DNA of 64,000 bases from Colletes latitarsis (GCF_051014445.1 NW_027488366.1:15208001-15272000); one strand, 5' to 3'. Positions 29,601 to 39,130 are shown, counted from the stretch's first letter. Numbers and translations: made by a program. Notes: generated by a model from the letters alone, not told the origin.

Positions 29601-31850
29601 CGACTGTTTCAGTGTGGTACCACATTACTACGTGATCCAAACCGGATAAAACCCAGGATCTGTTCAACGAGTATGTGAAGTGTGCGAAAGTATGAGTCCG
29701 ATGAGGTCAAATCCCAGACCAATCCCAGACTTAACTTGCGTTATCCACTAAAATATTGATCGAAACCAGGTTTAATCGACTGTTTCAGTGTGGTACCACA
29801 TTACTACGTGATCCAAACCAGAAAAAACCCAGGATCCGTTTAGAAGTATGTGAAGAATGCGAAAGTTTGAGTCTGATCAGTGAAAATCCCAGGCCTAACC
29901 TAGACCTAACATGAGTTATACTCTAAAATACTGATCGAAACCTGGTTTAATCGACTGTTTCAGTGTGGTACCACATTACTATGTGATCCAAACCAGAAAA
30001 TAACCCAGGATCTAGCCATCAAGTATGAGAAATATGCGAAAGAATGAGCATGATGAGAGCAAATCCCAGACCTAACCTAGACCTAACATGAATTATTCTC
30101 TAAAATATTGATCGAAACCAGGTTTAATTGACTGTTTCAGTGTGGTCCCACATTACTACGTGATCCAAACCAGAAAAAACCCAGGATCCGTTCAACAAGT
30201 ATGTGAAGAATGCGAAAGTATGAGTCTGATGAGTGAAAATCCCAGGCCTAACCTGGACCTAACATTCGTTATCCTCAAAAATATTGATCGAAACCTGGTT
30301 AAATCGACTGTTTCAGTGTGGTACCACATTACTATGTGATCCAAACCAGAAAATAACCCAGGATCTGTTCAACAAGTATGTGAAAAACGCGAAACTGTGA
30401 GCCTGATGAGGGCAAATCTTAGACCTAACCCAGACCTAAGATGCGTTATCCTCTAAAATATTTATCCAGACCAGGTTTCGTTGACTGTTTCAGCGTGGTA
30501 CCACATTACTACGTGATCCAAACCAGAAAAAACCCAGGATCTGTTCAACAAGTATGTGAAAAACGCGAAAGTATGAGCCTGATGAGGGCAAATCCCAGAC
30601 ATATCCCAGACCTAACCTGCGTTGTCCTCTAAGATATTGATGGAAACCAGGTTTAATTGGCTGTTTCAGTGTTGTACTACATTACTACGTGATGCAATCC
30701 AGAAAAAGCCCAGGATCTAGCCATCAAGTATGAGAAATATGCGAAAGAATGAGCCTGATGAGAGCAAATCCCAGACCTAACCTAGACCTAACATGCGTTA
30801 TCCTCTAAAATATTGAGCGAAACCAGGTTTAATGGACTGTTTCAGTGTGGTACCACTTTACTACGTGATCCTCTCCAGAACTAGCCCAGGATCTAGCCAT
30901 CAAGTATGAGAAATATGCGAATGTAAGAGCCTGATGATGGCAAATCCTAGACCTATCCCAAACTTAACTTGCGTTATCCTCTAAAATATTTATCAAGACC
31001 AGGTTTAATTGATTGTTTCAGGGTGGTACCACATTACTACGTGATCCACACCAGAAAAAACCCAAGATCCGTTCAACAAGTATGTGAAGAATGCGAAAGT
31101 ATGAGTCTGATGAGATCAAATCCCAGACCAATCCCAGACTTAACTTGCGTTATCCTCTAAAATATTGATCGAAACCAGGTTTAATCGACTGTTTCAGTGT
31201 GGTACCACATTACTACGTGATCCAAACCAGAAAAATCCCAGGATCTGTTCAACGAGTATGTGAAGTGTGCGAAAGTATGAGTCTGATGAGGGCAAATCCC
31301 AGACCTATCCCAGACCTAGCATGCGTTATCCTCGAAAATATTTATCAAGACCAGGTTTAATTGATTGTTTCAGTGTGGACCCACATTACTACGTGATCCA
31401 AACCAGAAAAAACCCAGGATCCGTACAACAAGTATGTGAAGAATGCGAAAGTATGAGTCTGATGAGTGAAAATCCCAGACCTAACCTAGACCTAACATGC
31501 GTTATCCTCTAAAATATTGATCGAAACCAGGTTTAATTGACCGTTTCAGTGTGGTACCACATTACTACGTGATCCAAACCAGAAAAAACCCAGGATCCGT
31601 TCAACAAGTATGTGAAGGATGCGAAAGTATGAGTCTGATCAGTGAAAATCTCAGGCCTTACCTAGACCTAACTTGCGTTGTCCTCTAAAATATTGATGGA
31701 AACCTGGTTTCATTGACTGTTTCAGTGTGGTACTACATTACTACGTGATGCAATCCAGAAAAAGCCCAGGATCTAGCCATCAAGTATGAGAAATATGCGA
31801 AAGAATGAGCCTGATGATAGCAAATCCCAGACCTAACCTAGACCTAACAT
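8150..31850 (+). repeat. ~12.1-kb higher-order tandem duplication (8.15-20.4 and 20.4-31.85 kb)
   Basis: Two adjacent copies of a ~70-monomer block. Matching positions are offset by 12,147 bp at first (8761 to 20908), by 12,323 bp from about 11.8 kb (12075 to 24398), and by 11,442 bp from about 15.6 kb (15673 to 27115). The first change is one extra monomer (176 bp) in copy 2 around 23.95-24.12 kb. The second is loss of 881 bp, five monomers, in copy 2, corresponding to 14713-15593. Rare variants are shared at matching places, such as GAAATCGCG (10312, 22457) and CCGTTTAGAAG (15754, 27196). Exact ends are uncertain by about 200 bp because all monomers are similar. Confidence 0.9.
14390..18430 (+). 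repeat. 2,641-bp higher-order repeat step
   Basis: About 14.39-15.79 kb recurs at 17.03-18.43 kb, offset 2,641 bp (15 monomers plus one base). Shared markers are ATATGGAGCGAAACC (14437 and 17078), CCCAGACGTAACTTG (14936 and 17577), and CTCTAAAATTTTGATCG followed by the CCGTTTAGAAG monomer. The arrangement is repeated again within the larger duplication at 26.7-29.9 kb, with five monomers missing. Confidence 0.82.
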
Positions 31851-32898
31851 GCGTTATCCTCTAAAATATTGAGCGAAACCAGGTTTAATGGACTGTTTCA
31901 GTGTGGTACCACACTACTTCGTGATACAAACCAGAAAAAACCCAGGATCTGTTCAACAAGTATGTGAAAAACGCGAAACTGTGAGCCTGATGAGGGCAAA
32001 TCTTAGACCTAACCCAGACCTAAGATGCGTTATCCTCTAAAATATGTATCCAGACCAGGTTTCATTGACTGTTTCAGCGTGGTACCACATTACTACGTGA
32101 TCCAAACCAGAAAAAACCCAGGATCTGTTCAACAAGTATGTGAAAAACGCGAAAGTATGAACCTGATGAGGGCAAATCCCAGACATATCCCAGACCTAAC
32201 TTGCGTTGTCCTCTAAGATATTGATGGAAACCAGGTTTAATTGACTGTTTCAGTGTTGTACTACATTACTACGTGATGCAATCCAGAAAAAGCCCAGGAT
32301 CTAGCCATCAGGTATGAGAAATATGCGAAAGAATGAGCCTGATGAGAGCAAATCCCAGACCTATCCCAGACGTAACTTGCGTTGTCCTCTAAAATATTGA
32401 TCGAAACCAGGTTTAATTGACCGTTTCAGTGTGGTACCACATTACTACGTGATCCAAACCAGAGAAAACCCAGGATCCGTTCAACAAGTATGTGAAGGAT
32501 GCGAAAGTATGAGTCTGATCAGTGGAAATCACAGGCCTTACCTAGACCTAACTTGCGTTGTCCTCTAAAATATTGATGGAAACCAGGTTTCATTGACTGT
32601 TTCAGTGTGGTACTAGATTACTACGTGATGCAATCCAGAAAAAGCCCAGGATCTAGCCATCAAGTATGAGAAATATGCGAAGGAATGAGCCTGATGAGAG
32701 CAAATCCCAGACCTAACCTAGACCTAACATGCGTTATCCTCTAAAATATTGAGCGAAACCAGGTTTAATGGACTGTTTCAGTGTGGTACCACACTACTTC
32801 GTGATCCAAACCAGAAATAGCCCAGGATCTAGCCATGAAGTATGAGAAATATGCGAAAGTAAGAGCCTGATGAGGGCAAATCCTAGATCTATCCCAGA

Positions 32899-32914
32899 CG
32901 TAACTTGATACAAT
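32899..32914 (+). repeat. Shortened monomer: 72-bp internal deletion
   Basis: The sequence runs AACTTGATACAATCC, whereas complete monomers (for example at 40430-40510) have 72 additional bases between AACTTG and ATACAATCC. The deleted part spans the CGTTATCCTC region through the palindrome to TACTACGTG, so this ~104-bp monomer lacks the KpnI palindrome. TTG occurs at the left breakpoint and TG at the right, suggesting short microhomology. Confidence 0.85.
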
Positions 32915-33729
32915 CCAGAAACAGCCCAGGATCTAGCCATGAAGTATGAGAAATATGCGAAAGTATGAACCTGATGAGGGCAAATCCTAGACCTAACACA
33001 GACCTAACATGAATTATTCTCTAAAATATTGATCGAAACCAGGTTTAATTGACTGTTTCAGCGTGGTACCACATTACTACGTGGTCCAAACCAGAAAAAA
33101 CCCAGGATCAGTTGAACAAGTAAGTGAAGAATGCGAAAGTATGAGTCTGATGAGTGAAAATCCCAGGGCTAACCTAGACCTAACATGCGTCATCCTCTAA
33201 AATATTGATCAAAACCAGGTTTAATGGACTGTTTCAGTGTGGTACCACACTACAACGTGATCCAAACTAGAAAAAACCCAGGATCTGTTCAACAATTATG
33301 TGAAAAACGCGAAAGTATGAGCCTGATGACGGCAAATCCCAGACATATCCCAGACCTAACTTGCGTTGTCCTCTAAGATATTGATGGAAACCAGGTTTAA
33401 TTGACTGTTTCAGTGTGGTACCACATTACTACGTGACCCAAACCAGAAAAATCCCATGATCTGTTCAACAAGTATGTGAAAAACGCGAAAGTATGAGCCT
33501 GATGAGGGCAAATCCCAGACCTAACCTAGACCTAACATGAATTATTCTCTAAAATATTGATCGAAACCAGGTTTCATTGACTGTTTCAGCGTGGTACCAC
33601 ATTACTACGTGATCCAAACCAGAAAAAACCCAGGATCTGTTCAACAAGTATGTGAAAAACGCGAAAGTATGAGCCTGATGAGGGCAAATCCCAGACATAT
33701 CCCAGACCTAACTTGCGTTGTCCTCTAAG

Positions 33730-33733
33730 ATAT
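33730..33733. repeat. Target site duplication, left, of the LTR retrotransposon
   Basis: ATAT directly before the TGTTGCG start of the left LTR. The same ATAT follows the right LTR at 39460-39463, and the uninterrupted satellite reads GATATTGATGG here. A 4-6-bp duplication is normal for Ty3/gypsy integrases. Confidence 0.85.
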
Positions 33734-34045
33734 TGTTGCGACGGTATGAAGATGCCGCGCAATACCGCGAAATTGCATCGTCGCAATGGTGTGAAGAGGC
33801 TTTGCGATGAGGTGAAGCTGCCACACGAAAACGAGCGGATGCGAGATCCCGAGCCTTCCGGTTGCCGAGAAACCGGCAACGATTTTGAAGATTAGAATTA
33901 CGACAGATCACAAGGCGAACAGACGTATTGAAAAGCACTCTTGTTAATAAAGTTCCCAGTTTGCATTAGTTGTGTTACGTTGTGGTATTTTAATTGTGTT
34001 GTGTCAATATGAGTTATTGGAAGAAAGCCCCGCCCCGGCGCAACA
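33734..34045 (+). repeat. 5' LTR of the Ty3/gypsy element
   Basis: 312 bp, starting TGTTGCGACGG and ending CCGGCGCAACA, with a 7-bp terminal inverted repeat TGTTGCG/CGCAACA. Contains AATAAA at 33946-33951. Two inverted repeats lie inside: TTGCGACG (33736-33743) with CGTCGCAA (33779-33786), and GTTGCCG (33861-33867) with CGGCAAC (33874-33880). No clear TATA box was recognised. The gag ATG is at 34009, 37 bases before the LTR end, so the transcript must start upstream of it in the LTR. Confidence 0.95.
33946..33951 (+). promoter_or_regulatory. Poly(A) signal in 5' LTR (copy of the functional one at 39360)
   Basis: AATAAA, 58 bases upstream of the gag ATG. In the 3' LTR the identical hexamer at 39360-39365 would direct 3' end formation. 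Its position implies that the R region ends some tens of bases downstream, before or near the gag start. Confidence 0.7.
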
Positions 34046-35166
34046 GTGGTGCCAGAAGCGGGATTACGACTCGTTCTGCTGCCAGGGCGGAGACTTTTTC
34101 ATCGTTGGAGGTGCTCTTGGAAGGACTACAGCGGAACATCGCAACGCAGTTCCAGGAGCAGCAACGTTTATTTGCTGAGGAACGGGAGCGAACCGAAGAG
34201 AGGCAGGCCGCGAAGGAGGCTGCCGCTTCGGCGAAGGAGGCTGCTGTGGAAGGAAGGATAAGGGCCATGGAGGATCGTTATCAGGTGCTTGCGGAGAATT
34301 TTAAAAATGTGATTGATAACCTGTCGGCCGCGGCGTTCCGTAGCGAGGATCGCGAGTCCAGCCTTGTTAATAATTTTGTTAGGGATAATCCTGTTGTTGC
34401 TGGACTCGCGATGCCTTCCACTTCGCAGTCGGCTCCTCCGTTGGAAGCGACTGGTGGATTTCTGGGGTACGTCCTAAAACCACCAGCGTTTGATGGAAGA
34501 GCTTGTTGGGAGGAGTACCGGGTGCAATTCGAGGCGATTGCGAAGGCGAATGGATGGGATGCACCAAGGAAAGCTTTGGCCTTGGTCGCATGTCTGGAGG
34601 GGCCCGCTCGGAGTGTTTTGACTACCCTTTCCGAGGAGTCGCGTTGTGATTTTGGTGTCTTGGTTTCCGCTTTGGAGTTCCGTTTCGGAACCAAGAATTT
34701 CGCGAATCTAAATTACGTGAAATTCCAAAATTATACTCAACGGAAGGGGGAGTCGATTTCTGATTTGGCTTCGGAGATTGAGAGGTTGGCGCAGGCTTCC
34801 TTTGGTGATTGTCCAATGGAAGTCAGGGATAAGCTGGCCGCCTCTCAGTTCGTCTCCGCCCTGGCCAATGAGGAAATGAGGAGGACGCTGAGGCTAGGCG
34901 GTTTCAATACTCTCAGGGCGGCTGTGATCAGAGCCCTGGAGATTGAGGCCGTCGAGTCTGTGGCCCCTGATCCTTGCCGTGTTAAGGACTGCATTCAGGG
35001 TGTCACTTGTTTTCCCAAGGGAAAGTTGGAGAAGAGGACTGCTGGGAAGCCGGTCTCGGAGTGCTGGAACTGCGGACAGGAGGGACATTTACAGCGGAAC
35101 TGCCCGAAGAAGAGGAGGAGAGAAGAGGCCCCCTCGAAGAAGGGAAACTTGAAGAAGTCGGCGTAG
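34009..35166 (+). CDS. Gag polyprotein (385 aa) of the Ty3/gypsy element
   Basis: Structural protein that packages the element RNA into virus-like particles. The ATG at 34009 (MSYWKKAP) lies inside the 5' LTR, and the frame crosses the LTR boundary and primer-binding region without a stop. The next in-frame ATG is at 34267, which would skip the basic N-terminus. Residues ~55-105 are rich in Glu, Ala, Arg and Lys and look like a coiled coil. The middle, with motifs FDGRACWEEY and ISDLASEIERLA, resembles Ty3/gypsy capsid domains. One CX2CX4HX4C zinc knuckle (CWNCGQEGHLQRNC) is at residues 352-365, followed by a very basic tail. The stop overlaps pol, which lies in the -1 frame. Confidence 0.9.
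   Translation: MSYWKKAPPRRNSGARSGITTRSAARAETFSSLEVLLEGLQRNIATQFQEQQRLFAEERERTEERQAAKEAAASAKEAAVEGRIRAMEDRYQVLAENFKNVIDNLSAAAFRSEDRESSLVNNFVRDNPVVAGLAMPSTSQSAPPLEATGGFLGYVLKPPAFDGRACWEEYRVQFEAIAKANGWDAPRKALALVACLEGPARSVLTTLSEESRCDFGVLVSALEFRFGTKNFANLNYVKFQNYTQRKGESISDLASEIERLAQASFGDCPMEVRDKLAASQFVSALANEEMRRTLRLGGFNTLRAAVIRALEIEAVESVAPDPCRVKDCIQGVTCFPKGKLEKRTAGKPVSECWNCGQEGHLQRNCPKKRRREEAPSKKGNLKKSA
34047..34063 (+). other. Probable tRNA primer-binding site
   Basis: TGGTGCCAGAAGCGGGA begins one base after the LTR end. TGG is the complement of a tRNA CCA end, as in retroelements that prime minus-strand synthesis from a host tRNA. I could not assign the tRNA. The site is unusual in lying inside the gag reading frame. 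Confidence 0.7.
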
Positions 35167-35201
35167 AGGGGGAGACTCCGGCTTCGTTTTCTTCTACCCC
35201 C
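35142..35201 (+). promoter_or_regulatory. -1 ribosomal frameshift signal between gag and pol
   Basis: The heptamer GGGAAAC (35142-35148) is in the right phase: gag reads G GGA AAC, and a one-base slip leads into the pol frame. A 5-nt spacer (35149-35153) follows. Then GAAGTCGG (35154-35161) can pair with CCGGCTTC (35178-35185), 8 pairs with one G-U. GGGGG in the loop (35168-35172) can pair with CCCCC (35197-35201), giving an H-type pseudoknot. Slippery heptamer, short spacer and pseudoknot are the established elements of -1 frameshifting, and GGGAAAC is a known retroviral slippery sequence. The gag stop is inside the first loop. Confidence 0.85.
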
Positions 35202-38200
35202 GTCGTAAGGAAGACAAACTTGTCAGAAGATTCGACTAGCGTCGAGGGAACCGTCGAGGGAAGGAGGTGTCGTTTCGTCATCGACACGGGTTCAAGTGTG
35301 AATTTAATGAAATTTCACAAGAATGACAAGTCTTGCGCGGCGGGAGTACAAGAAAACGTTAACATTTACTCTGTTTCCGGTGAAAAGTTACAAATTCTAG
35401 GAAAACAATGTTTCTCTGTTACCATTGGTAGCCTCCGAACCGAGGAAGATTTTCTTTTGATTGGAATGGTTGAAGAATGCATTTTAGGAACGAACTTTCT
35501 CCGAAAGCATTCTTGCCAGCTGGATTTCATCCTAGGAAAACTCCGGATTAAAGGACATCAAGATATGGATTTGAAGAGGAATCATCCTGAAGACCGGGTC
35601 TTGAGGCTTGCGGAAATGAAGAACGAAGCTTCTACTCCGGAATTTCTTCAAGATCTGTATGGACGTTGTTCTGTCGACCTTTCCGAACAGCAGAAGACTG
35701 AATTCCGAAAGTTATTAAACGAATTTCAAGACGTTTTCGCAAGGGATCCCGATCAAGTAGGAAGATGCGATGTCGTTCAACACAGAATTGACACTGGGGA
35801 TCATCGTCCGATTAAACAACCACCGCGGCGTTTGCCTATACATCGTCGTGGTGAAGTTGAAGAGCTGCTTGCGAAAATGGAAAGGCAGGGAGTAATTGAG
35901 AAATCAGGAAGTCCGTGGTCTTCTCCAATTGTACTGGTGAAGAAGAAGGATGGAAGCACCCGATTCTGTGTAGACTATCGTCGTCTTAACGAAGTCTCGA
36001 AAAAGGACTCCTATCCGCTTCCCAGGATTGAGGACACGCTGGACGCCCTGGCTGGTGCAACCTGGTTCTCGACGATAGATTTGCAAAGTGGTTACTGGCA
36101 AATTGCTGTACACGAAGAGGATAAGGAGAAAACCGCCTTTTGTGTTGGTGCTGGTCTTTGGCAATTCAAGGTGATGCCGTTTGGACTCTGCAATGCCCCT
36201 GCTACTTTCGAACGTCTTATGGATACAGTATTGACGGATTTAAACTGGAAAATCTGTCTGGTATACCTAGACGATGTTATAATTTTCGGAAGAAGTTTCG
36301 AGGAGGAAATTGAAAATTTGAGGAAAGTTTTCACCCGCCTGCGCAAGGCGAAATTGGTCATGAGCCCGAAGAAATGCAATTTCTTTTGCCGGGAGGTTAA
36401 ATACCTCGGTCACATGGTTTCCGAGCAAGGCGTTAAGACGGACCCCGAGAAGATAGCCGCGGTACGAGAATGGCCTGTACCCAAAAATCAGACGGAACTG
36501 CGAAGTTTCTTAGGACTTTGCACTTATTACAGGAAATTTGTCCGAAACTTTTCAGCGATTGCAAAGCCCTTGTATCGTTTGACGGAGAGTAAGGTTTCTT
36601 TCCAATGGACAGAGGAATGCCAGAAGGTATTCGAAGATTTGAAGACACATCTTGCAAAGTCCCCTATCTTGGCTTACCCCTTGCCTGATGCGGATTTCAT
36701 CTTGGACACCGACGCATCGAGCAATGGAATTGGTGCAGTCCTTTCCCAGATTCAAGATGGGCAAGAAAAGGTGATTGCGTATTTCTCGAAGGTGCTGGGA
36801 AAGGCGGAAAGAAATTATTGTGTGACAAGAAGGGAACTATTAGCCATCGTAAAATCCATTGAGCATTTCCACCATTACCTCTATGGCCGCAAGTTCTTGG
36901 TGAGGACGGATCATGCTTCCTTAAGATGGCTCCTCTCTTTCAAGAATCCTGAAGGACAAACTGCAAGATGGATAGAGCGTCTTCAACAGTACGAGTTCGA
37001 GATCAAACATCGTGAAGGAAAGAACCACGGGAATGCAGACAGCCTTTCCCGGAGACCATGCGAAGCTTTGCAATGCAAACGCTGCTTACGTCTGGAGCAG
37101 GATCGCGAAGAAGAGCATCTTGTTCTCAGGACCACCTGCGTATCTGCGAAGACGGAAGATTGGATTAAGGCCCAGGAAGAGGATGAGGATCTGCGATTTA
37201 TTCGACAAGCGAAGATTGAAGAGAATAAGCCTACTTGGCAGGATGTTTCAGCACTTTCTCCTGAAGCGAAGTACTTCTGGAAAACGTGGGATTCCTTGGA
37301 AGTACAACGTGGATTATTGTTCCGAAGGTGGGAATCTGCTGATGGAAATGAGTTCAATCGGTTATTGGTTGTACCGAAAAGCAAAATTGCCGAAGCCCTT
37401 CAGGAATGCCATGATGCGCCTTCTGGAGGACACTTTGGGGTGAGGAAGACATTGGCGAAAATTCGGCAGCGCTTCTTTTGGCCGAACCACCGTCGGAACG
37501 TGGAAGATTGGTGTCGCCGGTGCCATAGCTGTTCTGCGAGGAAAGGACCTGCGGAGAAGGGAAGAGGAACCATGAAGGTTTATAACGTAGGAGCACCTTT
37601 TGAGAGGGTAGCGCTCGACGTTGTTGGTCCCCTGCCGAGGTCTTTCGCTGGGAACAGATTCGCGCTGGTTGTGATGGATTATTTTTCGAAGTGGCCAGAG
37701 GTTATTCCACTTCCCAACCAGCGGGCGACAACGATTTCCACGGCGTTGCTGAAGGAAGTGATAAGCCGACATGGAGTTCCGCTAGAGCTGCATTCTGATC
37801 AGGGTCGGAGTTTCGAATCGAGCATCTTCAGGGAACTGATGAAGATGCTTGGAATTAAGAAGACAAGGACAACTCCATTACACCCTCAGTCGGACGGGCT
37901 CGTTGAGCGGATGATTAGAACCTTGTTGCGATATTTGTCTCAGTTTGTTGCAGAACATCAAAAGGACTGGGACGAATGGATTCCAACGTTCTTGCTTGCT
38001 TATCGTTCCTCGCAACATGAAGTGACACAGAATACTCCGTCAATGGTCCTCACGGGACGGGAGCTGCGCCTTCCTCTGGATCTTCTAAGGGGAGCTGTTC
38101 CTGCTGAGGGAAAGGATGAAGATGATTTCATTGAGGAAACCAAGAAAAGGATTGAAGAAGTTCACAAATTCGTTCGACAGCGGATGCGAATTTGTTCGGA

Positions 38201-38468
38201 GAGGACGAAATCGTGGTATGATTCGTTCTCGAGATCAATTTCCTTTGCTCCAGGAGAGAAGGTGTGGTTATACAATCCTCGAAGGACGAAAGGAAAATGC
38301 CCGAAGCTCCAATACGACTGGGAAGGACCCTACGAGGTGAAAAATCGGCTGAATGAGTTGATCTACCGGATAGTCCGTTCCCCGAAGTCCAAACCAAGGG
38401 TGGTGCATGTGAATCGACTGGCCCGGTACGATTCACGAGAGGCCCCCTGCGAAGTAACTGCGAGGTGA
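35148..38468 (+). CDS. Pol polyprotein: protease, reverse transcriptase, RNase H, integrase
   Basis: About 1,106 residues beyond the frameshift point (the frame is open from 35007); made as a Gag-Pol fusion. Protease active site DTG is at 35283-35291 in VIDTGSS. Reverse transcriptase shows SPWSSPIVLVKKKDG, FSTIDLQSGYWQI, MPFGLCNAPATFERL and catalytic YLDD at 36264-36275. RNase H has DTDAS (36705-36719), TRRELLAIV and RTDHASLRWL. Integrase has a zinc-binding HHCC region (His codons 37410 and 37431; Cys codons 37521 and 37530) and catalytic D (37617), D (37797), E (37905) with 35 residues between the last two. A GPY-like region follows near the C-terminus; I see no chromodomain. No internal stop. 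Domain order defines Ty3/gypsy. Confidence 0.96.
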   Translation, partial: LEEVGVEGETPASFSSTPVVRKTNLSEDSTSVEGTVEGRRCRFVIDTGSSVNLMKFHKNDKSCAAGVQENVNIYSVSGEKLQILGKQCFSVTIGSLRTEEDFLLIGMVEECILGTNFLRKHSCQLDFILGKLRIKGHQDMDLKRNHPEDRVLRLAEMKNEASTPEFLQDLYGRCSVDLSEQQKTEFRKLLNEFQDVFARDPDQVGRCDVVQHRIDTGDHRPIKQPPRRLPIHRRGEVEELLAKMERQGVIEKSGSPWSSPIVLVKKKDGSTRFCVDYRRLNEVSKKDSYPLPRIEDTLDALAGATWFSTIDLQSGYWQIAVHEEDKEKTAFCVGAGLWQFKVMPFGLCNAPATFERLMDTVLTDLNWKICLVYLDDVIIFGRSFEEEIENLRKVFTRLRKAKLVMSPKKCNFFCREVKYLGHMVSEQGVKTDPEKIAAVREWPVPKNQTELRSFLGLCTYYRKFVRNFSAIAKPLYRLTESKVSFQWTEECQKVFEDLKTHLAKSPILAYPLPDADFILDTDASSNGIGAVLSQIQDGQEKVIAYFSKVLGKAERNYCVTRRELLAIVKSIEHFHHYLYGRKFLVRTDHASLRWLLSFKNPEGQTARWIERLQQYEFEIKHREGKNHGNADSLSRRPCEALQCKRCLRLEQDREEEHLVLRTTCVSAKTEDWIKAQEEDEDLRFIRQAKIEENKPTWQDVSALSPEAKYFWKTWDSLEVQRGLLFRRWESADGNEFNRLLVVPKSKIAEALQECHDAPSGGHFGVRKTLAKIRQRFFWPNHRRNVEDWCRRCHSCSARKGPAEKGRGTMKVYNVGAPFERVALDVVGPLPRSFAGNRFALVVMDYFSKWPEVIPLPNQRATTISTALLKEVISRHGVPLELHSDQGRSFESSIFRELMKMLGIKKTRTTPLHPQSDGLVERMIRTLLRYLSQFVAEHQKDWDEWIPTFLLAYRSSQHEVTQNTPSMVLTGRELRLPLDLLRGAVPAEGKDEDDFIEETKKRIEEVHKFVRQRMRICSERTKSWYDSFSRSISFAPGEKVWLYNPRRTKGKCPKLQYDWEGPYEVKNRLNELIYRIVRSPKSKPRVVHVNRLARYDSREAPCEVTAR

Positions 38469-38923
38469 GGATTGAGAAAGATGGCCGACATCTTCGCCCA
38501 AGAAGAGGACGTTTCATCGCAGAAGGCGAGGATCGGGTTTTCTTACCGGCCGCGGAGGACTCTCCATTTCCGCAGGTCAAAACGGCCGGGGAAGTGCGAT
38601 TCTCCCCGGGGAGGGTCGCCCCCCAGTCATGCTCGACTCTAATAGCGGAGTGGGGCACAGACGGTCGGGCGGCGGAATTGTGGTATGTTCCACAACCGAT
38701 CTTCGAGGAAATTCTCCTTGGAGATTGGGGAACATCCCATGGGAAGTTCTCTCGTGAGGCTGGGGGGGAATCCGAATCCGGGAAGACATCAAGAAAGAAG
38801 TACGCAAGTCGTAAGAGTCAAGAGGAGGGCGAGGAGCAGTCGGAATTTCCTCATCCTCGAAAATGTCTAAGTTCGGACGAAGTATTCCAAAGGTTACACC
38901 GGCGCCTTGCTCAAGGTTTTTGA
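38465..38923 (+). CDS. Third ORF after pol, unknown function
   Basis: An open frame of 152 codons, in the -1 frame relative to pol and overlapping its end. The frame is open from 38357, after a TGA at 38354. The predicted product is hydrophilic and charged, with no hydrophobic segment, signal peptide or zinc motif, so it is not a recognisable envelope. It contains no in-frame ATG, so expression would need a non-ATG start (GTG at 38465), a frameshift, or splicing. I found no obvious slippery heptamer in the overlap. I do not recognise a family. It may be a real accessory protein, an integrase extension in the ancestral element, or a chance open frame. Confidence 0.35.
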   Translation: MRIEKDGRHLRPRRGRFIAEGEDRVFLPAAEDSPFPQVKTAGEVRFSPGRVAPQSCSTLIAEWGTDGRAAELWYVPQPIFEEILLGDWGTSHGKFSREAGGESESGKTSRKKYASRKSQEEGEEQSEFPHPRKCLSSDEVFQRLHRRLAQGF

Positions 38924-39130
38924 GTGGTTTTCCTTGGGACGAAGGACGAATGTCAAGGTGCTGACTGTCTGATAAAGGCCACTCAGGTAAATGTTCGACC
39001 TATTAGTTTATCTACTTTACAGACAGAGGTGTACAGGTTCGACGCAGCTTCGCGACAACCCGGAGGTTAGGAGACTACGGGTGAAGTTGGCTGTTCGAAC
39101 GGAATTTGCAGCGGTCGGGACGACCGCTCT
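38924..39130 (+). other. 3' untranslated region of the LTR element
   Basis: About 200 bases between the third ORF and the polypurine tract. I see no gene and no clear signal. It includes a short GC-rich inverted repeat GGTCGGGACGACC (39114-39126). Confidence 0.6.

Larger units (their letters stand above)
1..33733 (+). repeat. 176-bp satellite array, left block (~191 monomers)
   Basis: Uninterrupted head-to-tail array of a ~176-bp monomer. Recurring landmarks, in order, are ATATTGATCGAAACCAGG, a GACTGTTTCAGTGTGG stretch, the palindrome TGTGGTACCACA, TACTACGTGATCCAAACCAG, a variable middle, GCGAAAGTATGAG with CTGATGAG, then two adjacent 11-bp units CCCAGACCTAA and CCTAGACCTAA, and CATGCGTTATCCTCTAAA. 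The middle has two main forms: GTTCAACAAGTATGTGAAGAATGCG, and CTAGCCAT followed by CAAGTATGAGAAATATGCG. No host gene is visible. Short open frames of 60-97 codons recur with the monomer and end at the conserved CTCTAA, so they are by-products of the repeat. Higher-order repeats are listed separately. The array could be subtelomeric (it carries telomere-like units) or centromeric. Confidence 0.97.

Noticed and set aside
1..33733. Many 60-97-codon open frames with near-identical products in the satellite
   Set aside because: They recur at the monomer period, end at the conserved CTCTAA, and 176 is not a multiple of 3, so frames do not continue. They reflect repeat structure, not genes.
34047..34063. 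Naming the tRNA primer of the gypsy element
   Set aside because: The complement does not match a tRNA 3' end that I can identify with confidence.
38465..38923. Envelope gene of an endogenous retrovirus
   Set aside because: The product is hydrophilic, with no signal peptide, transmembrane segment or cleavage motif.
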